DNA of 64,000 bases, from the NCBI RefSeq assembly GCF_013364215.1, contig NZ_CP054923.1, positions 1,426,001 to 1,490,000 on the forward strand, written 5' to 3'. Numbering within the stretch: the stretch's first letter is position 1; every line of letters starts with the position of its first letter. The notes under the pieces were generated by a model that was not told the DNA's origin, ran no database searches, and worked only from the letters and a program-made list of their open reading frames with translations. Of the stretch, positions 1-9,690 are shown one piece after another. Source of the stretch: Verrucosispora sp. NA02020. Its GTDB lineage: Bacteria; Actinomycetota; Actinomycetes; Mycobacteriales; Micromonosporaceae. The translations under genes were made by a program, and so were the position numbers.

Positions 1-17
1 GGAGCGGCGGGCGGTGC

Positions 18-1328
18 CTAGCGGTCCGAGGTCGGCGTCACGACCGGCTTGGCGGCGGCGGCCAGTACGTCGCCGGCCGGCACGTCGGTGAGCTGCGCGC
101 CGTCGGGCTGCCTGTCGCCGGCCTGCGCGTCGGTGAGCTGCCCGTCGGAATCGGTGGGCTGCGCGGGCCGGGTGACCAGGTAGACGGCGGAGACGGTGAC
201 GGCGGCGGCCACGATGCCCAGCAGCAGCCGGTAGTCGAGCAGGGCGATGAGGGCCGCGCCGACGGCGATCGACAGGGTCTGCGGCACGGTCACCGCGAAC
301 TCGAAGGCCGCCGACGCGCGGCCGAGCAGGTGCTCCGGCGTACGGCGTTGCAGGGCGGTGGTGGCGCCGACGACGAGCCACGGGATGCAGAGGCCGAGCA
401 GGGCCATCGCGGCGACCACCAGCGGCGTCACCTGGATCATCAGCAGCATGCTGGAGACGGCGACCATCGCCAGGCCGATGATCACGGTCATGCTCTCACT
501 GGTCCGGCGCAGGACCGCACCCGCCGAGACCCCGCCGATGATGGTCCCGACCGCCTGCGCCGCGCCGAGTACACCGAGGAACGTCGGCTCGCGGTCCAGC
601 CCGGCGGTGACCACGGCCAGCCCGATCGCCTCGAAGAAGCCCAGCACGAGCATGGCCAGTCCACAGGAGACGACGAGCTGGCGCAGCGTCACGGTGCGGC
701 CGATGAAGCGCAGCCCGGCGGTGATCTCGGTGCGCCAGGGTTCGCCGGACGGGACCGGCTTCGCCTCGTCCACCTTGATCGCGAGCAGGGCTCCGGCGGC
801 CAGGACGAACAGTGCGGCGTCGATGAGGATGACCGCCTCCGGGCCGAACCAGGCGAACAGACCCGCGCCGACCACCGGTGCGAAGACCCGGATCAGGCCA
901 CGGACCGACTGGATGAGTCCGTTGGCGTCGCCCAGCAGGTCCTTCGACACGAGGGAGGGCAGCAGGGCGAGCTGGGCGGGACCGGTCACGCTGCCCAGCG
1001 CGCCGTAGGTGAACATCACCACGTAGACGAGCCAGACATGGTGGGCGCCGCCGACCAGGAGCAGCAGCAGGACGACGGCGGCGAGGGCGAGGTTCGCGCC
1101 GATGAGCAGGGGGCGTCGGCGTACCCGGTCGGAGAGCAGCCCGGCGGCGGGCAGCAGAAGGCTGCCGGCGGCGAAGGAGAACATCACCAGGGCGGCGGCC
1201 GAGGTGCTGCCACTTATCGTCTTGACCCAGATCGTCATGGCGAGGAACAGCGCGAAGTCGCCGAGGTTCGACGCCGTGTCCGCCAATACGAAAAGCCGCA
1301 TCCGTCGCGTGGCAAGAATCCGTGACAT
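18..1328 (-). CDS. MFS efflux transporter, probable exporter or self-resistance gene of the NRPS cluster
   Basis: This is a 436-residue membrane protein with about twelve hydrophobic segments. It begins MSRILATRRMRLFVLADTAS and has the short charged loop DRVRRRP after the second segment, which is the MFS signature. The family moves small molecules across the cytoplasmic membrane with the proton gradient. The frame stays open upstream to 1430, but I place the start at 1328 because AAGGAGAAGG lies directly before that ATG. The C-terminal tail is hydrophilic and rich in D, Q, P and T. The gene diverges from the NRPS operon and shares its 420-bp intergenic region, so export of, or resistance to, the peptide is a fair inference. 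Substrate is unknown. Confidence 0.85.
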   Translation of the reverse strand: MSRILATRRMRLFVLADTASNLGDFALFLAMTIWVKTISGSTSAAALVMFSFAAGSLLLPAAGLLSDRVRRRPLLIGANLALAAVVLLLLLVGGAHHVWLVYVVMFTYGALGSVTGPAQLALLPSLVSKDLLGDANGLIQSVRGLIRVFAPVVGAGLFAWFGPEAVILIDAALFVLAAGALLAIKVDEAKPVPSGEPWRTEITAGLRFIGRTVTLRQLVVSCGLAMLVLGFFEAIGLAVVTAGLDREPTFLGVLGAAQAVGTIIGGVSAGAVLRRTSESMTVIIGLAMVAVSSMLLMIQVTPLVVAAMALLGLCIPWLVVGATTALQRRTPEHLLGRASAAFEFAVTVPQTLSIAVGAALIALLDYRLLLGIVAAAVTVSAVYLVTRPAQPTDSDGQLTDAQAGDRQPDGAQLTDVPAGDVLAAAAKPVVTPTSDR

Positions 1329-1751
1329 GTCCTTCTCCTTGATAAAGGGCGCGCCGACGCGGGTGCGGCCTAAAGGCTGCCCCCCAAGGGTCACACAAAA
1401 GACCTGCTGAAGGGGCGGATCCGTTTCCACTTGGCACAGTTCTGCCAGCGTGCCGCCGGCTGCTTCGTTGGCGGGTGCGCTCCGGAACTAGGCAAAAACG
1501 GCCCTAAGATGACGAGGTCCTCGGGGTATCTGACCCAATCTTCCATGGCATGTCCGATTGGTTCCCCCGGTCTCTGGCCGTTGACACCCCGATCCGGTCA
1601 CTCCTAGCGTGCTGCCTCGTAACCCGGCGGGACCTGATCCAATTGCCGGACACGGACAGTAATTCAAGGATCACTCGTCCAGCACGAATGGGGTGGACGG
1701 CGGCGCGATGAATTGCTTTTCTCTGCCCCCGCCGGTATTAGGGAGTGCGCG
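1329..1751. other. Divergent intergenic region between the exporter and the NRPS operon
   Basis: No gene is seen here. The region is less GC-rich than its surroundings. It contains a good plus-strand promoter (1581-1610) with a leader of about 135 nt to the first NRPS-operon start codon. An inverted repeat CCAAT...ATTGG lies around 1539-1565, just upstream of the promoter, and could be a regulator site. I found no convincing riboswitch or leader peptide. Confidence 0.5.
1581..1610 (+). promoter_or_regulatory. Sigma-70-type promoter for the NRPS operon
   Basis: TTGACA at 1581-1586 and TAGCGT at 1605-1610 are separated by 18 bp and point toward the gene starting at 1752. The -35 is a perfect consensus. 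Because downstream genes overlap or abut, this promoter could serve the run to about 35 kb. Confidence 0.6.
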
Positions 1752-3692
1752 ATGACGCGATCGCTGGTGGCTTCGGGAAACGCCGCTGGGGCGAATGCGT
1801 CGGTCAATGTCGAGACGGTGGCGGCCAGTCTGCTGGTGCTCGCGCACGCCGGTGCCGCGCCGACCGTCACCGGTGAGCTGACCGACCCGGCGACCGGGCG
1901 GTCGGTGACCGTGTCGGCGCCGTGGCGCGCCCGCCGGTCCGTCCTCGAAGCACTCGTTGGAAAGCAGATCGCGCAGATCGGCAGCGACACCGCGATCCGG
2001 GTCGACCACGGCGACGGGCCGCACATCCTGGTCACCGGAGCGGACCTCACACCCTCGGCCGACGCGGCGCTGCTGGCCGGGCGCGTCGACCGGGTCCTCG
2101 CCACGGCGGACGACGTACCGGTCGGGGCCATCGACCTCTGCGGCGAGGAGGACCTGCGGATCGTCGCCGCCGCCCACCGTCCGGGCCGCGCCCCCGGCGA
2201 CAGCGTGCCGGCCCTCGTCCGCGCCCAGGCGCTCGCGCACCCGACGGCCATCGCGATCGAGGACGCCGGCCGCAGCGTCACCTACACCGACCTCGTCGCG
2301 GCGGCCGACCGGTACGCGGGCGTCCTGCGTACGGCGGGCGTGGCCCCCGGCGACGTGGTCGCGGTCGGGCTGCCCCGCCGGGCCGAGCTGGTGGTCACCC
2401 TGCTGGCCGTCTGGTCGCTGAGGGCCGCGTTCCTGCCGGTCGACCCGAAGCATCCGCAGGCTCGGCTGGAGACCCTGCTCGACACCGCGGACGCGCGGTT
2501 CGCCGTGCTGGCCGATCCGCAGCCGACCCGCCCGGACTGCCGGGTCGTGGCGCCACCGGTCGGTGACCCGCTCCCGGCTGCGGCCCCGCTTCCCGCCGGC
2601 GACCCGCCGACCGGCGACGACCTCGCGTACGCGATGTCGACCTCCGGCTCGACCGGTCGGCCCAAGGTGGTCGGGGTGTCGCACGCGGCGCTGGCGCACT
2701 GCGTCGTCACCTTCGCCGACCTGCTGGCCCCCGGCACCCCGACGGTGGCCGGCACGACGGCGCTGACCTTCGACATCTCGCTGCTCGAACTCTTCCTGCC
2801 GCTGGCGACCGGTGGCCGGCTGCTGCTGGTCGACGACGCGACGCGGCGGGACCCGGCCCGACTGGGCGGGTACCTCTCCGCCGCCCGGCCCGACCTGATC
2901 CAGGCCACGCCGTCGGGCTGGCGGCTGATCCTGCCGCACCTCTCGGGCGACCTGGCCGGGCGGACGCTCCTCTGCGGCGGCGAGGCGGTCACCGCCGACC
3001 TGGCGGCCCGCCTGGTGGACACCGGTGCCACCGTGTGGAACGTCTACGGCCCGACCGAGGCCACCATCTGGTGCACCGCCCACCGGCTCGGCCCTCCGGT
3101 GCCCGACCCGGTGCCGATCGGCGCACCGCTGCCGGGCACCGTCGCCGTCGTCCGGGGCCGGGACGGGCGGCCGGTCCCGGTGGGCCAGGTCGGTGAGCTG
3201 CACGTCGGCGGTCCGCAGCTCGCCGTCGGGTACCTCGGCGACCCCGCGCGCACCGCCGTGGTGTTCCGGGACGACGAGTACCGCACCGGTGACCTGTGCG
3301 CCTGGCGTCCGGACGGCACGTTGTCGTACCACGGGCGCGCCGACAACCAGGTCAAGATCCGGGGACACCGGATCGAGCTCGAAGAGATCGAGACGTACGC
3401 CGAGCGCCATCCGGCGGTGATCCAGGCGGCGGCGGTGGTCGTCACCGCGGCCGAGGACGACCAGCGGCTCGTGCTGTACGTGCGGACCGGCGGGGACGGT
3501 CCGGCCGTCACCGACACGGCGCTCCGCGAGCACCTGGCGGCGTCGCTGCCCACCGCGTTGCTGCCGCAACGGATCGTCGCGCTACCGGAGCTGCCCCTCA
3601 CGCCCAGCCAGAAGGTCGACCGGCGGGCGTTGCGGGAGGCGGCGACGGCACACATCCACCGTCGGGCCGGCTCCGAGGAGACGCCATCATGA
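1752..3692 (+). CDS. Free-standing NRPS adenylation enzyme, predicted glycine-activating
   Basis: A 646-residue protein with one adenylation domain and no carrier domain. Visible core motifs are A3 [10 protein letters not shown] (about residue 295), A5 [12 protein letters not shown]7 YRTGDL, A8 with KIRGHRIELEE and A10 PLTPSQKVDRR with the catalytic lysine. Reading the pocket against GrsA gives DILQLGVIWK, essentially the glycine code. About 150 residues precede the A domain and look like the worn C-terminal lobe and linker of a condensation domain. It should form glycyl-AMP and load it in trans on a separate carrier, most likely the first T domain of the NRPS at 5467. The ATG at 1752 follows GGGAG, so I prefer it to 1713. 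Its stop overlaps the next start (ATGA). Confidence 0.85.
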   Translation: MTRSLVASGNAAGANASVNVETVAASLLVLAHAGAAPTVTGELTDPATGRSVTVSAPWRARRSVLEALVGKQIAQIGSDTAIRVDHGDGPHILVTGADLTPSADAALLAGRVDRVLATADDVPVGAIDLCGEEDLRIVAAAHRPGRAPGDSVPALVRAQALAHPTAIAIEDAGRSVTYTDLVAAADRYAGVLRTAGVAPGDVVAVGLPRRAELVVTLLAVWSLRAAFLPVDPKHPQARLETLLDTADARFAVLADPQPTRPDCRVVAPPVGDPLPAAAPLPAGDPPTGDDLAYAMSTSGSTGRPKVVGVSHAALAHCVVTFADLLAPGTPTVAGTTALTFDISLLELFLPLATGGRLLLVDDATRRDPARLGGYLSAARPDLIQATPSGWRLILPHLSGDLAGRTLLCGGEAVTADLAARLVDTGATVWNVYGPTEATIWCTAHRLGPPVPDPVPIGAPLPGTVAVVRGRDGRPVPVGQVGELHVGGPQLAVGYLGDPARTAVVFRDDEYRTGDLCAWRPDGTLSYHGRADNQVKIRGHRIELEEIETYAERHPAVIQAAAVVVTAAEDDQRLVLYVRTGGDGPAVTDTALREHLAASLPTALLPQRIVALPELPLTPSQKVDRRALREAATAHIHRRAGSEETPS

Positions 3693-5470
3693 AGGTTCTG
3701 GGCATCAGCGGGCTGCACAACAGCGTCGACTTCAAACGCCGCGAGCTGCCGGACCTCAGTGCCCGCGAGTACCGGGTGGTGCAGGGCCTGGACTCGGCGG
3801 CGGCACTCGTGGTGGACGGTGTGGTGCGGGCCGCGGCGGCCGAGGAGCGGTACACCGCCGAGAAGGCGACCGGCAGCTTCCCGGCGCACGCGATCCGCGA
3901 CGCGCTCCGGCGTACCGGCGTCACCCCCGACGAGATCGACGTCGTCGCACACGGTTTCGCCCACCGGTCCGCCGACCTGGACCTGTCCGACCCCTACCTG
4001 GCGGCCCGTTACGCCGAGGTCTACGACCCCGACGTGCAGCTGACCTGGCTGCGGCGGGAGTTCCCGAGCGTGGACTGGGCCGCCAAGCTGGTGCCGGTCC
4101 CGCACCACCTCGCCCACGCCGCGAGCGCCTACTACCCCAGCGGGTACGACGAGGCGCTGGTCCTGGTCGCGGACGGGATGGGGGAGACGGAGAGCCTGAC
4201 CGTGGCGGCCGGCACCGGCGGCAAGCTGGAGGTCCTGCACCGCATTCCCGCGCTGCACTCGATCGGCACGCTCTACGGCGTCTTCACCATGTACCTCGGC
4301 TTCGACATGATGATGGACGAGTACAAGGTGATGGGCCTGGCCGCCTTCGGGGACCGGCGGGTCCACTACGCCGAGATGTCGAAGCTGGTCAAGCTGCTCG
4401 ACGGCGGCACGTTCACGGTGTCCGCGCTCGCCGCCGACCGGAACCTGCGGGAGCGGGAGACGCACCGGGGCGTGCTGGCCCTGCTCGCCGAGCGCTTCGG
4501 CCCGCCCCGCCAGCCGGGTACGCCGATCGAGCAGCGGCACCGGGACGTCGCCGCCGCCCTCCAGGCGGTGGTGGAACTCTGCCTGGTGCACGTGCTGCGG
4601 CACTTCCGGCGCGAGACCGGGCTGCGGGACCTGTGCTACGCCGGTGGTGTCGCCCTGAACTGCTCCGCCAACGGGGTGATCGCCCGCAGTCGACTCTTCG
4701 AGCGCATCTTCATCCCGCCGGGCGCGGGCGACGACGGCTCGGCTGTCGGCGCGGCCCTCTACGTGCAGGCCCAGCAGGAGCCGTCGACGCGGATCCCGGC
4801 GATGTCCATGCCGTACTGGGGCACCTCCTACACCGACGAGGAGATCGGCGCGGCCGTCGGGAGCCGGACCGACGTGGTGGTGCGGCACGTACCGGAGCGG
4901 GCGCGGCTGCTCGCCGAGACCGCCGAGGCGCTGGAGGCCGGCGAGGTCGTCTCGTGGTTCCAGGGCGGGATGGAGTTCGGCCCCCGGGCGCTGGGCAACC
5001 GCAGCATCCTCGCCGATCCCCGCGAGGCGCGGATGCGCGACCACATCAACGCGTTGATCAAGCGCCGGGAGGACTTCCGTCCGTTCGCGCCGGTGGTCAC
5101 CGAAGAGGCGGCGTCCACGTACTTCGAGATCGAGCCGGGGGACGAGGAGCGCTTCCGGCACATGCTGTTCACCACCCGCACCAGGTCGGAACACCGGGAC
5201 TCGCTGGGCGCGGTCACCCACTTCGACGGCACCGCCCGGGTGCAGGTCGTCACCCGCGAGGGCAACCCGCTGCTCTGGGAGCTGCTCACGGCGTTCGCCG
5301 ACCGCACCGGCATCCCGGTCCTGCTGAACACCTCCTTCAACCTGCGCGGACAGCCCATCGTGCGGACCCCGGAGATCGCCGTCGACACGCTGCTGCGCGG
5401 CGGCCTGTCCCGCCTGGTCATCGGGGCGTACACGGTCACGCCGCCGGATGCCGGCGGGGACCGGCCATGA
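3689..5470 (+). CDS. Carbamoyltransferase, NodU/CmcH/TobZ family
   Basis: A 593-residue protein of the usual family length. An N-terminal Kae1/ASKHA-like fold carries the metal-binding HHLAHAASAYY segment (H139, H140, H143). The C-terminal domain has FQGGMEFGPRALGNRSIL. The family makes a carbamoyl-adenylate from carbamoyl phosphate and ATP and passes it to a hydroxyl group of an antibiotic or sugar. Here the gene lies between the trans-acting A enzyme and the first NRPS, with ATGA overlaps on both sides, so it is co-translated with assembly-line initiation. The acceptor may be a hydroxylated residue made by the oxygenases at 31982 or 34020. N-carbamoylation of the starter is less usual for this family but cannot be excluded. 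Confidence 0.88.
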   Translation: MKVLGISGLHNSVDFKRRELPDLSAREYRVVQGLDSAAALVVDGVVRAAAAEERYTAEKATGSFPAHAIRDALRRTGVTPDEIDVVAHGFAHRSADLDLSDPYLAARYAEVYDPDVQLTWLRREFPSVDWAAKLVPVPHHLAHAASAYYPSGYDEALVLVADGMGETESLTVAAGTGGKLEVLHRIPALHSIGTLYGVFTMYLGFDMMMDEYKVMGLAAFGDRRVHYAEMSKLVKLLDGGTFTVSALAADRNLRERETHRGVLALLAERFGPPRQPGTPIEQRHRDVAAALQAVVELCLVHVLRHFRRETGLRDLCYAGGVALNCSANGVIARSRLFERIFIPPGAGDDGSAVGAALYVQAQQEPSTRIPAMSMPYWGTSYTDEEIGAAVGSRTDVVVRHVPERARLLAETAEALEAGEVVSWFQGGMEFGPRALGNRSILADPREARMRDHINALIKRREDFRPFAPVVTEEAASTYFEIEPGDEERFRHMLFTTRTRSEHRDSLGAVTHFDGTARVQVVTREGNPLLWELLTAFADRTGIPVLLNTSFNLRGQPIVRTPEIAVDTLLRGGLSRLVIGAYTVTPPDAGGDRP

Positions 5471-8400
5471 CCGTCGAGGTCAGCCGGGACCCGCTGGTGG
5501 CCGCGACGCTGGCCGCCGACGACGAGGTGATGCCCGGCCTGTCGTTCCGTCGTGGTGAGGTCACCCGAGCGCTCGCCGTCGGCGAGGCGGACCTGACCGC
5601 CCTCGCCGACGACCTCGGCACCACGACGGCGGCGGTGCTGACCGCCGCGACGCAGGCCCTGGTGGCCGGCGACCGGGGCCGGACGGCCGCGACGACGGCG
5701 GTGGTCGGCGTGATCGTCGCCGACGCCACCGACGGCGTCTCCCTGCGCGCGGTGCACTGCGCGGTCGAACCGGAGCTGCCGCTGCGGCGGCTGGCCGAGC
5801 GCGCCGCCACGGCGCTGCCGGCGGCGCGTCCGGCGGGCGACGGCGAGGTACGGATCGCCGTGGTCCCGCTCGGCGCGCTCGGCGGCGGACTCGACCCCGG
5901 TAATGTGGCCGCCCTCGAACACGAGATCGTCTGGTGCGACGCCGTCCTGGAGGTCACCGCCCGCGACGGCGGGCTGGTGGTGCGCTGCGACCACGACGAG
6001 GACCGGTACGGCCCGGTGAGCGTCGCCGCCCACCTGGACCGTCTCGACGGGATCCTGACCGCATTGGTGGCCGGCACCGGACAGCTGCCGGGCGCGGGTG
6101 CGGCGGACGCCGTGGCGGCGGCCGTGGAGAGCCTGCCCGCCGGTGAGCCGATCGAGCCCGCCACCCCGACCGAGCGACTGCTCGCCGCCGTCTGGGCCGA
6201 CGTCCTGCACCTGGACCGGGTCGGCGCCGACGACAACTTCTTCGCCCTCGGCGGGCACTCCCTGCTGGCCGCCAAGGTCGTCGCCCGGACGGCGGCCGAG
6301 CGCGGGGTGGCCCTCACCGTGGACCAGCTCTTCGCCCATCCGGTCCTCACCGACTTCGCCGCGCTGGTCGACGCCGGTGAGCCGGCGCCCGCGCTGCCCG
6401 CCCTCACCTCGCACGGCGGCGAGCCGGTGGTGTCGTTCGGGCAGGAACGGTTGTGGTATCTGGACCGGCTGCGGGACGGCTCGGCCCTCTACAACGTCCC
6501 GGTGCTGGTGCGGCTGACCGGCACGGTCGACCCCGGACGGCTCCACGACGCCGTCCGGGCGGTGGTGGCCGCCCATCCGGCGCTCCGGACGGCGCTGGTG
6601 ACCGTCGACGGTCGTCCGGTCGCCCGCACCGCCGACCGTACGGAGATCGACTGGACCGTGTCGGACGCCCGCGCCGGAGGTGAGCGGGAGGGGCGACGAC
6701 TGGCCGCCGCCGGTGTCGCCCGCCCCTTCGACCTGTCACAGGCACCGCTGCTGCGGGGCGGAGTGGTCCGGGTCGCCGACGACGAGTGGCTGCTCTGGCT
6801 CTCCGTCCACCACGCCGCCTGCGACGGCTGGTCGCTGGACATCCTGCTCGCCGAGATCCTCACCGGCCGGCCCTCGGGTAAGGAAGGGCCCCCTGCTAAC
6901 GCCTCGTGTCGTACAGGGGACCCCTCCTTGCTCGCGCCGACGTACGCCGACTTCGCCGCCTGGCAGCGCGAGGTCCTCACCCCGCAGGTGATCGCCGACG
7001 AGGTCGCCTGGTGGCGGCAGCGGCTGGCCGGGGCACCGCGCCTGCTGGAACTGCCGGCCGACCGCCGTCGCCCGCCGGTCGCGAGTCACGCCGGTGCGAC
7101 TCTGCGGCAGCGCCTGCACCCCTCGACGGTGTCGGCGCTGCGGGCCGCCGCGAGGACCCACTCGGTCACCGTCTTCGACCTGCTGATGACCGCGTACCTG
7201 CTGCTGGTCGGCCGCTGGTCGGGCCGGACCGACGTGGTGGTGGCGACCCCGGCCGCCGGGCGTCCGCTGCCCGAACTCGACGACCTGGTCGGGTTCTTCG
7301 TCAACACCGTCGTGCTCCGGGCCGACCTGGGTGGCACACCCACCTTCGTGGAACTGGTCGAGCGGGTACGCGCCGTCTCGGCCGCCGCCCAGGCCCACCA
7401 GCAGATCCCGTTCGCGTCGCTGGTGGACGCGCTCGACCCGGACCGTGACCAGAGCCGGGCCCCGCTCGCACAGGTGGCCTTCGGGATGAACCAGCACGCC
7501 CGGGGCCGCTGGGAGTCCGACGGCCTGGTCGCCGAGCTGGACTCGGTGGACACCGGCACCGCGAAGTTCGACCTCACCCTGGCGGTGGTCGACACCGGCG
7601 GCCCGGACCTCGGCGTCGAGGTCGAGTACGCGACCGACCTCTTCGACGAGTCGACCGCCGACCGTTTCGCCACCCAGTGGACGGTGCTGCTGGAGCGGCT
7701 GCTCGCCGACGTCGACGCCCCGGTCACGTCGGTGTCCGCGCTGCCCGCCGAGGAGGAGCGGCGGCTCCTGGACTGGGCCGGGCAGCCCCGCGACTACCCC
7801 GCCGAGTCGACCGTGGACGCGCTGGTGGCCGGGTGGGCCCGGACGTCACCGGACGCGGTGGCGGTGGTGGACGGCGAGATGTCGCTGTCGTACGGGTCGC
7901 TGGTGGCCCGGGCCGACGCGGTGGCGGCGCGGTTGACCGGACTGGGGGTGGGTCGGGGTTCCCTGGTGGGTCTCTGTTGTCGGCGGTCGGCCGATCTCGT
8001 GGTGGGGATGTTGGGGGTGTTGCGGGCCGGTGGCGCGTACGTGCCGTTGGACCCGGACTATCCGCCGCAGCGGTTGGCTTTCATGCTGGCCGACACGGCC
8101 GCGCGGGTGGTGGTCGGGCATCGGGATCTGCTCGACCAACTCCCGCTCGGCGACCGGCACGCCGTCACCCTGCCCGAGGCGACCGGTGCGGTGACCCCGA
8201 CCGGTGCCGCCCCGGACCGGTCGGCGTGCGGCGGGGACGACGCCGCCTACGTCATCTACACCTCCGGCTCGACCGGCGACCCGAAGGGCGTGGTGGTGCC
8301 GCATCGCGGCATCACCCGCCTGGTGGGTGGAGCCGACTACGTCGAGCTGACCCCACGGACCGTCCTCGCCCAGCTCGCCAACGCCAGCTTCGACGCCATC

Positions 8401-9690
8401 ACCTTCGAGGTGTGGGGCGCGCTCGCCAACGGCGGGCAGGTGGTGATCGTGCCCACCGAGACGGTGCTCTCCCCGCCGGGCCTCGCCGCCCTGCTGCGTA
8501 CCCGGGCGGTGACCACGGTCTTCATCACCACCGCGTTGTTCAACGCCACCGTCAACACGGTGCCCGACGCCTTCGCCGGGGTGGACCAGCTCTACTTCGG
8601 CGGCGAGAGCCTCGACCCGGGGACGGTGGGCCGGGTCGTCGAGGGCGGACAGGGTCCGGCGCGGCTGCACAACATCTACGGCCCGACCGAGGTGACCACC
8701 TTCGCCACCTACACCCGTTTGACGGCGCGACCCACCAGCACCGGAGGCATCGGTACGGCGATCGCGAACACCTGGGCGTACGTGGTGGACGACGCGGGTC
8801 GCCTGGCCGGCGTCGGCATCCCCGGCGAACTGTGGCTGGGCGGCCCGGGAGTGGCCTGGGGGTACTGGGACCGGTCGGGGCTGACCGCCGACCGGTTCGT
8901 ACCGGACGGCTTCTCCGGCGTGCCGGGTGCCCGGCTGTACCGGACCGGCGACGTGGTGTTCCGCCGGCCGGACGGGTCGCTGGAGTTCGTCGGCCGCGCC
9001 GACCACCAGGTGAAGGTCCGGGGTTTCCGGGTCGAGCTGGGCGAGGTCGAGTCGGCGCTGCTGGGGTATCCGGCGGTGGCGTCGGCGGTGGTGGTCGCGG
9101 CGCGGTCGGAGGGCGCGCCGGTACGCCTGGTCGGCTACGTGGAGCCGGTGGCGGGTGCCCCGGTCAGCGTGGCGGAGCTGCGGGAGTTCCTGGCCGAACG
9201 GCTGCCGGAGCACGCGGTGCCGTCGGCGTTCGTGGTGATGGACACGCTTCCGCTGACTCCGAACGGCAAGATCGACCGGGCGGCGCTGCCCGACCCGGAC
9301 ACCGACCAACGGGCCGACCAGGCCGCCTTCCGGGCGCCGGCCGACCCGCTCGAACAGATCATCGCCGAGGTCTGGGGCGAGGTGCTCGACGTCGCCGGGA
9401 TCGGTCTCGACGACAACTTCTTCGGCCTCGGCGGGCACTCCCTGCACGCGGTGCAGGTCTGTGGCCGACTGGAACGCACGCTGCGTACCCCGGTCTCCGT
9501 GCGCCACCTCGTCGAACAACCCACCGTCGTCGACCTGGCCCGACGCCTGCGCGCCGAGGGACCCGACGCCGGCCGGCTCGACCGGATCGCCGCCGTCGTC
9601 ATGCAGGTCCGCCGACTCAGCCCCACCGAACGCGCCGCACGACTCGGCACCGCGTCCGCAACGAAGGAGAACACTGGTGACGACCACTGA
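5467..9690 (+). CDS. NRPS, (C-remnant)-T-C-A-T
   Basis: A 1407-residue synthetase. Residues 1-215 resemble only the C-terminal lobe of a condensation domain, without an HHxxxDG motif. A carrier domain follows (LGGHSLL, Ser about 265), then a full C domain (about 315-755, HHAACDGWS near 450), an A domain (about 760-1270) and a second carrier (LGGHSLHAV, Ser about 1325). The first carrier has no A domain in cis, so it should receive glycine from the enzyme at 1752. The in-cis pocket reads DAFFYGITFK, close to codes reported for isoleucine. The start ATG overlaps the upstream stop. A dispersed repeat (6879-6930) is translated in frame in a loop of the C domain. Confidence 0.92.
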   Translation: MTVEVSRDPLVAATLAADDEVMPGLSFRRGEVTRALAVGEADLTALADDLGTTTAAVLTAATQALVAGDRGRTAATTAVVGVIVADATDGVSLRAVHCAVEPELPLRRLAERAATALPAARPAGDGEVRIAVVPLGALGGGLDPGNVAALEHEIVWCDAVLEVTARDGGLVVRCDHDEDRYGPVSVAAHLDRLDGILTALVAGTGQLPGAGAADAVAAAVESLPAGEPIEPATPTERLLAAVWADVLHLDRVGADDNFFALGGHSLLAAKVVARTAAERGVALTVDQLFAHPVLTDFAALVDAGEPAPALPALTSHGGEPVVSFGQERLWYLDRLRDGSALYNVPVLVRLTGTVDPGRLHDAVRAVVAAHPALRTALVTVDGRPVARTADRTEIDWTVSDARAGGEREGRRLAAAGVARPFDLSQAPLLRGGVVRVADDEWLLWLSVHHAACDGWSLDILLAEILTGRPSGKEGPPANASCRTGDPSLLAPTYADFAAWQREVLTPQVIADEVAWWRQRLAGAPRLLELPADRRRPPVASHAGATLRQRLHPSTVSALRAAARTHSVTVFDLLMTAYLLLVGRWSGRTDVVVATPAAGRPLPELDDLVGFFVNTVVLRADLGGTPTFVELVERVRAVSAAAQAHQQIPFASLVDALDPDRDQSRAPLAQVAFGMNQHARGRWESDGLVAELDSVDTGTAKFDLTLAVVDTGGPDLGVEVEYATDLFDESTADRFATQWTVLLERLLADVDAPVTSVSALPAEEERRLLDWAGQPRDYPAESTVDALVAGWARTSPDAVAVVDGEMSLSYGSLVARADAVAARLTGLGVGRGSLVGLCCRRSADLVVGMLGVLRAGGAYVPLDPDYPPQRLAFMLADTAARVVVGHRDLLDQLPLGDRHAVTLPEATGAVTPTGAAPDRSACGGDDAAYVIYTSGSTGDPKGVVVPHRGITRLVGGADYVELTPRTVLAQLANASFDAITFEVWGALANGGQVVIVPTETVLSPPGLAALLRTRAVTTVFITTALFNATVNTVPDAFAGVDQLYFGGESLDPGTVGRVVEGGQGPARLHNIYGPTEVTTFATYTRLTARPTSTGGIGTAIANTWAYVVDDAGRLAGVGIPGELWLGGPGVAWGYWDRSGLTADRFVPDGFSGVPGARLYRTGDVVFRRPDGSLEFVGRADHQVKVRGFRVELGEVESALLGYPAVASAVVVAARSEGAPVRLVGYVEPVAGAPVSVAELREFLAERLPEHAVPSAFVVMDTLPLTPNGKIDRAALPDPDTDQRADQAAFRAPADPLEQIIAEVWGEVLDVAGIGLDDNFFGLGGHSLHAVQVCGRLERTLRTPVSVRHLVEQPTVVDLARRLRAEGPDAGRLDRIAAVVMQVRRLSPTERAARLGTASATKENTGDDH
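6879..6930 (-). repeat. Dispersed palindromic repeat, copy inside an NRPS C domain
   Basis: On the minus strand this matches the copies at 51931, 54896 and 58655. The shared core is AGGCGTTAGCAGGG followed by a GCCCTTCCTTAC end, with a preceding AGGGG..CCCCT arm. It lies in phase in the coding sequence and encodes roughly [20 protein letters not shown] in the loop just before [10 protein letters not shown], where other C domains in this cluster have an unrelated linker. Confidence 0.8.

Noticed and set aside
1539..1565. CCAAT...ATTGG inverted repeat as a defined operator
   Set aside because: Five-base arms with a long spacer are too short to call; it is mentioned only as a possibility in the intergenic entry.
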